From Mangrovivirga halotolerans (lineage in GTDB: Bacteria > Bacteroidota > Bacteroidia > Cytophagales > Cyclobacteriaceae), in NCBI RefSeq assembly GCF_026241165.1, contig NZ_JAPFQN010000009.1, positions 62,001 through 126,000 on the forward strand: DNA of 64,000 nt. Direction: 5' to 3'. Of the stretch, positions 63,561 through 64,000 are shown in pieces. Within the stretch, counting starts at the first letter, position 1, and each line of letters opens with the position of its first letter. Under the pieces are notes generated by a model, which saw nothing but the letters and a program-made list of their open reading frames with translations, was not told the origin of the DNA and did not search any database. The position numbers and the translations under genes are program-made.

Positions 63561-64000
63561 AATCTTATTAATGACAGCAATCATAATTGGTTGTAAGTCA
63601 GAGAAGAATCCTGCTCCGGGAGGTAGTTGTGAAGAACCTTTTGATATCACAATAAATAATACGATGCCGGCAAATTGTGATGCAGAAGATGGATCTTTCG
63701 AGTGGTCCACTACCCCTGGAAAGCAAATTGTATCCATGTCTGTAGGAGGTCAAAGTGTTGCAGTTTCATCAACAGTTACAAGTTTGTCCGCCGGTATTTA
63801 TGAACTGGTTCTGGTTGCTGAAGATGGTTGCGAATCGACTGCAAATGTTACTATTCCTTCTGAAAGTGGCCTGACTGCATCACTCGATCAGACTACACCT
63901 TCAGATTGTGATGTGGACAATGGTTCCGTATCTCTTTCTGCTTCAGGAGGCACCGAACCATATACTTATGATGTGGGTGGCTCTACAAATCAGACCGGTT
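63544..64000 (+). CDS. Lipoprotein with SprB-type repeats (5' part)
   Basis: The frame starts at ATG 63544, inside the end of the DUF5777 gene, and runs off the window (152 codons seen). The first residues MKNLGKILLMTAIIIGCKS form a lipoprotein signal (lipobox IIGC, Cys17). Two repeats of SprB type follow, each with Cys-Asp-(x)2-(D/N)G-S near the start (NCDAEDGSF, DCDVDNGSV) and GGTEPYTYDVGG in the second. Such repeats occur in cell-surface adhesins and related envelope proteins. What follows is unknown. Confidence 0.8.
   Translation, partial: MKNLGKILLMTAIIIGCKSEKNPAPGGSCEEPFDITINNTMPANCDAEDGSFEWSTTPGKQIVSMSVGGQSVAVSSTVTSLSAGIYELVLVAEDGCESTANVTIPSESGLTASLDQTTPSDCDVDNGSVSLSASGGTEPYTYDVGGSTNQTG

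Overview
The window is a chromosomal segment from a Bacteroidota bacterium, most likely of the order Cytophagales (Marivirga/Fulvivirga-like). The evidence is a gldC gliding gene, a DUF6089-type outer-membrane barrel, a DUF5777 barrel, a start of a SprB-repeat lipoprotein, a TonB receptor/SGNH lipoprotein pair, several ECF sigma/anti-sigma sets, AT-rich DNA, and promoters of the Bacteroidota form TTG-N19/20-TAnnTTTG. Genus-level placement is an inference. Most genes are housekeeping or envelope genes in short operons. I see no prophage, insertion sequence, CRISPR array or toxin-antitoxin locus.

Layout. 1-1.5 kb: 3' end of sucC, tRNA-Arg(TCG), DUF6089 barrel. 1.5-7.5 kb: gltBD glutamate synthase operon on the minus strand. 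7.6-10.9 kb: xseAB, a DUF4920 lipoprotein and gap. 11.1-11.5 kb: two tandem tRNA-Glu(TTC) genes, each with its own promoter and terminator, inside a 97-bp direct repeat. 11.6-17.2 kb: small membrane protein, CxxCH protein, SGNH lipoprotein and TonB-dependent receptor. 17.4-23.0 kb: gldC, then the minus-strand run ftsX-DUF3098-uppP-truB-ribF-scoA-scoB. 23.1-26.3 kb: two ECF sigma/anti-sigma modules. 26.3-30.5 kb: universal stress protein, serC-like aminotransferase, a plus-strand structured RNA of about 190 nt, and a fused phosphoserine phosphatase/phosphoglycerate dehydrogenase gene. 30.8-33.2 kb: lipoprotein and type II NADH dehydrogenase. 33.2-39.1 kb: a response regulator, a sigma-54 activator and a soluble histidine kinase, divergent from a five-gene stress module (Cys-less ArsC-like, PA2169-like bundle, USP, YtxH, Dps). 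39.2-44.5 kb: collagen-like lipoprotein, acs, menF, hotdog thioesterase, histidine phosphatase. 44.5-47.8 kb: nif3-like, degenerate zinc-ribbon and TPR genes. 47.8-53.8 kb: lpxK, putative porin, miaE, LOG protein, S8 peptidase. 53.9-58.4 kb: small membrane protein, metallophosphoesterase lipoprotein, barrel, a conserved GATase-like protein and a MacB-type permease. 58.5-64.0 kb: small ORF, an ECF sigma factor followed by an anti-sigma protein with a C-terminal barrel-like domain, then CHRD-like, YceI, DUF5777 and SprB-repeat proteins, the last running off the window.

The most interesting items are: the structured RNA at 28440-28629, whose rod fold with a symmetric 25/25-nt central bubble fits a 6S RNA; the anti-sigma protein at 59418-60695, which seems to span both membranes; the sigma-54 two-component genes facing a stress-protection operon; and a strong minus-strand terminator lying inside signal-peptide codons of the TPR gene at 45.8 kb. 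Gene-family assignments are from reading motifs, not from database searches.
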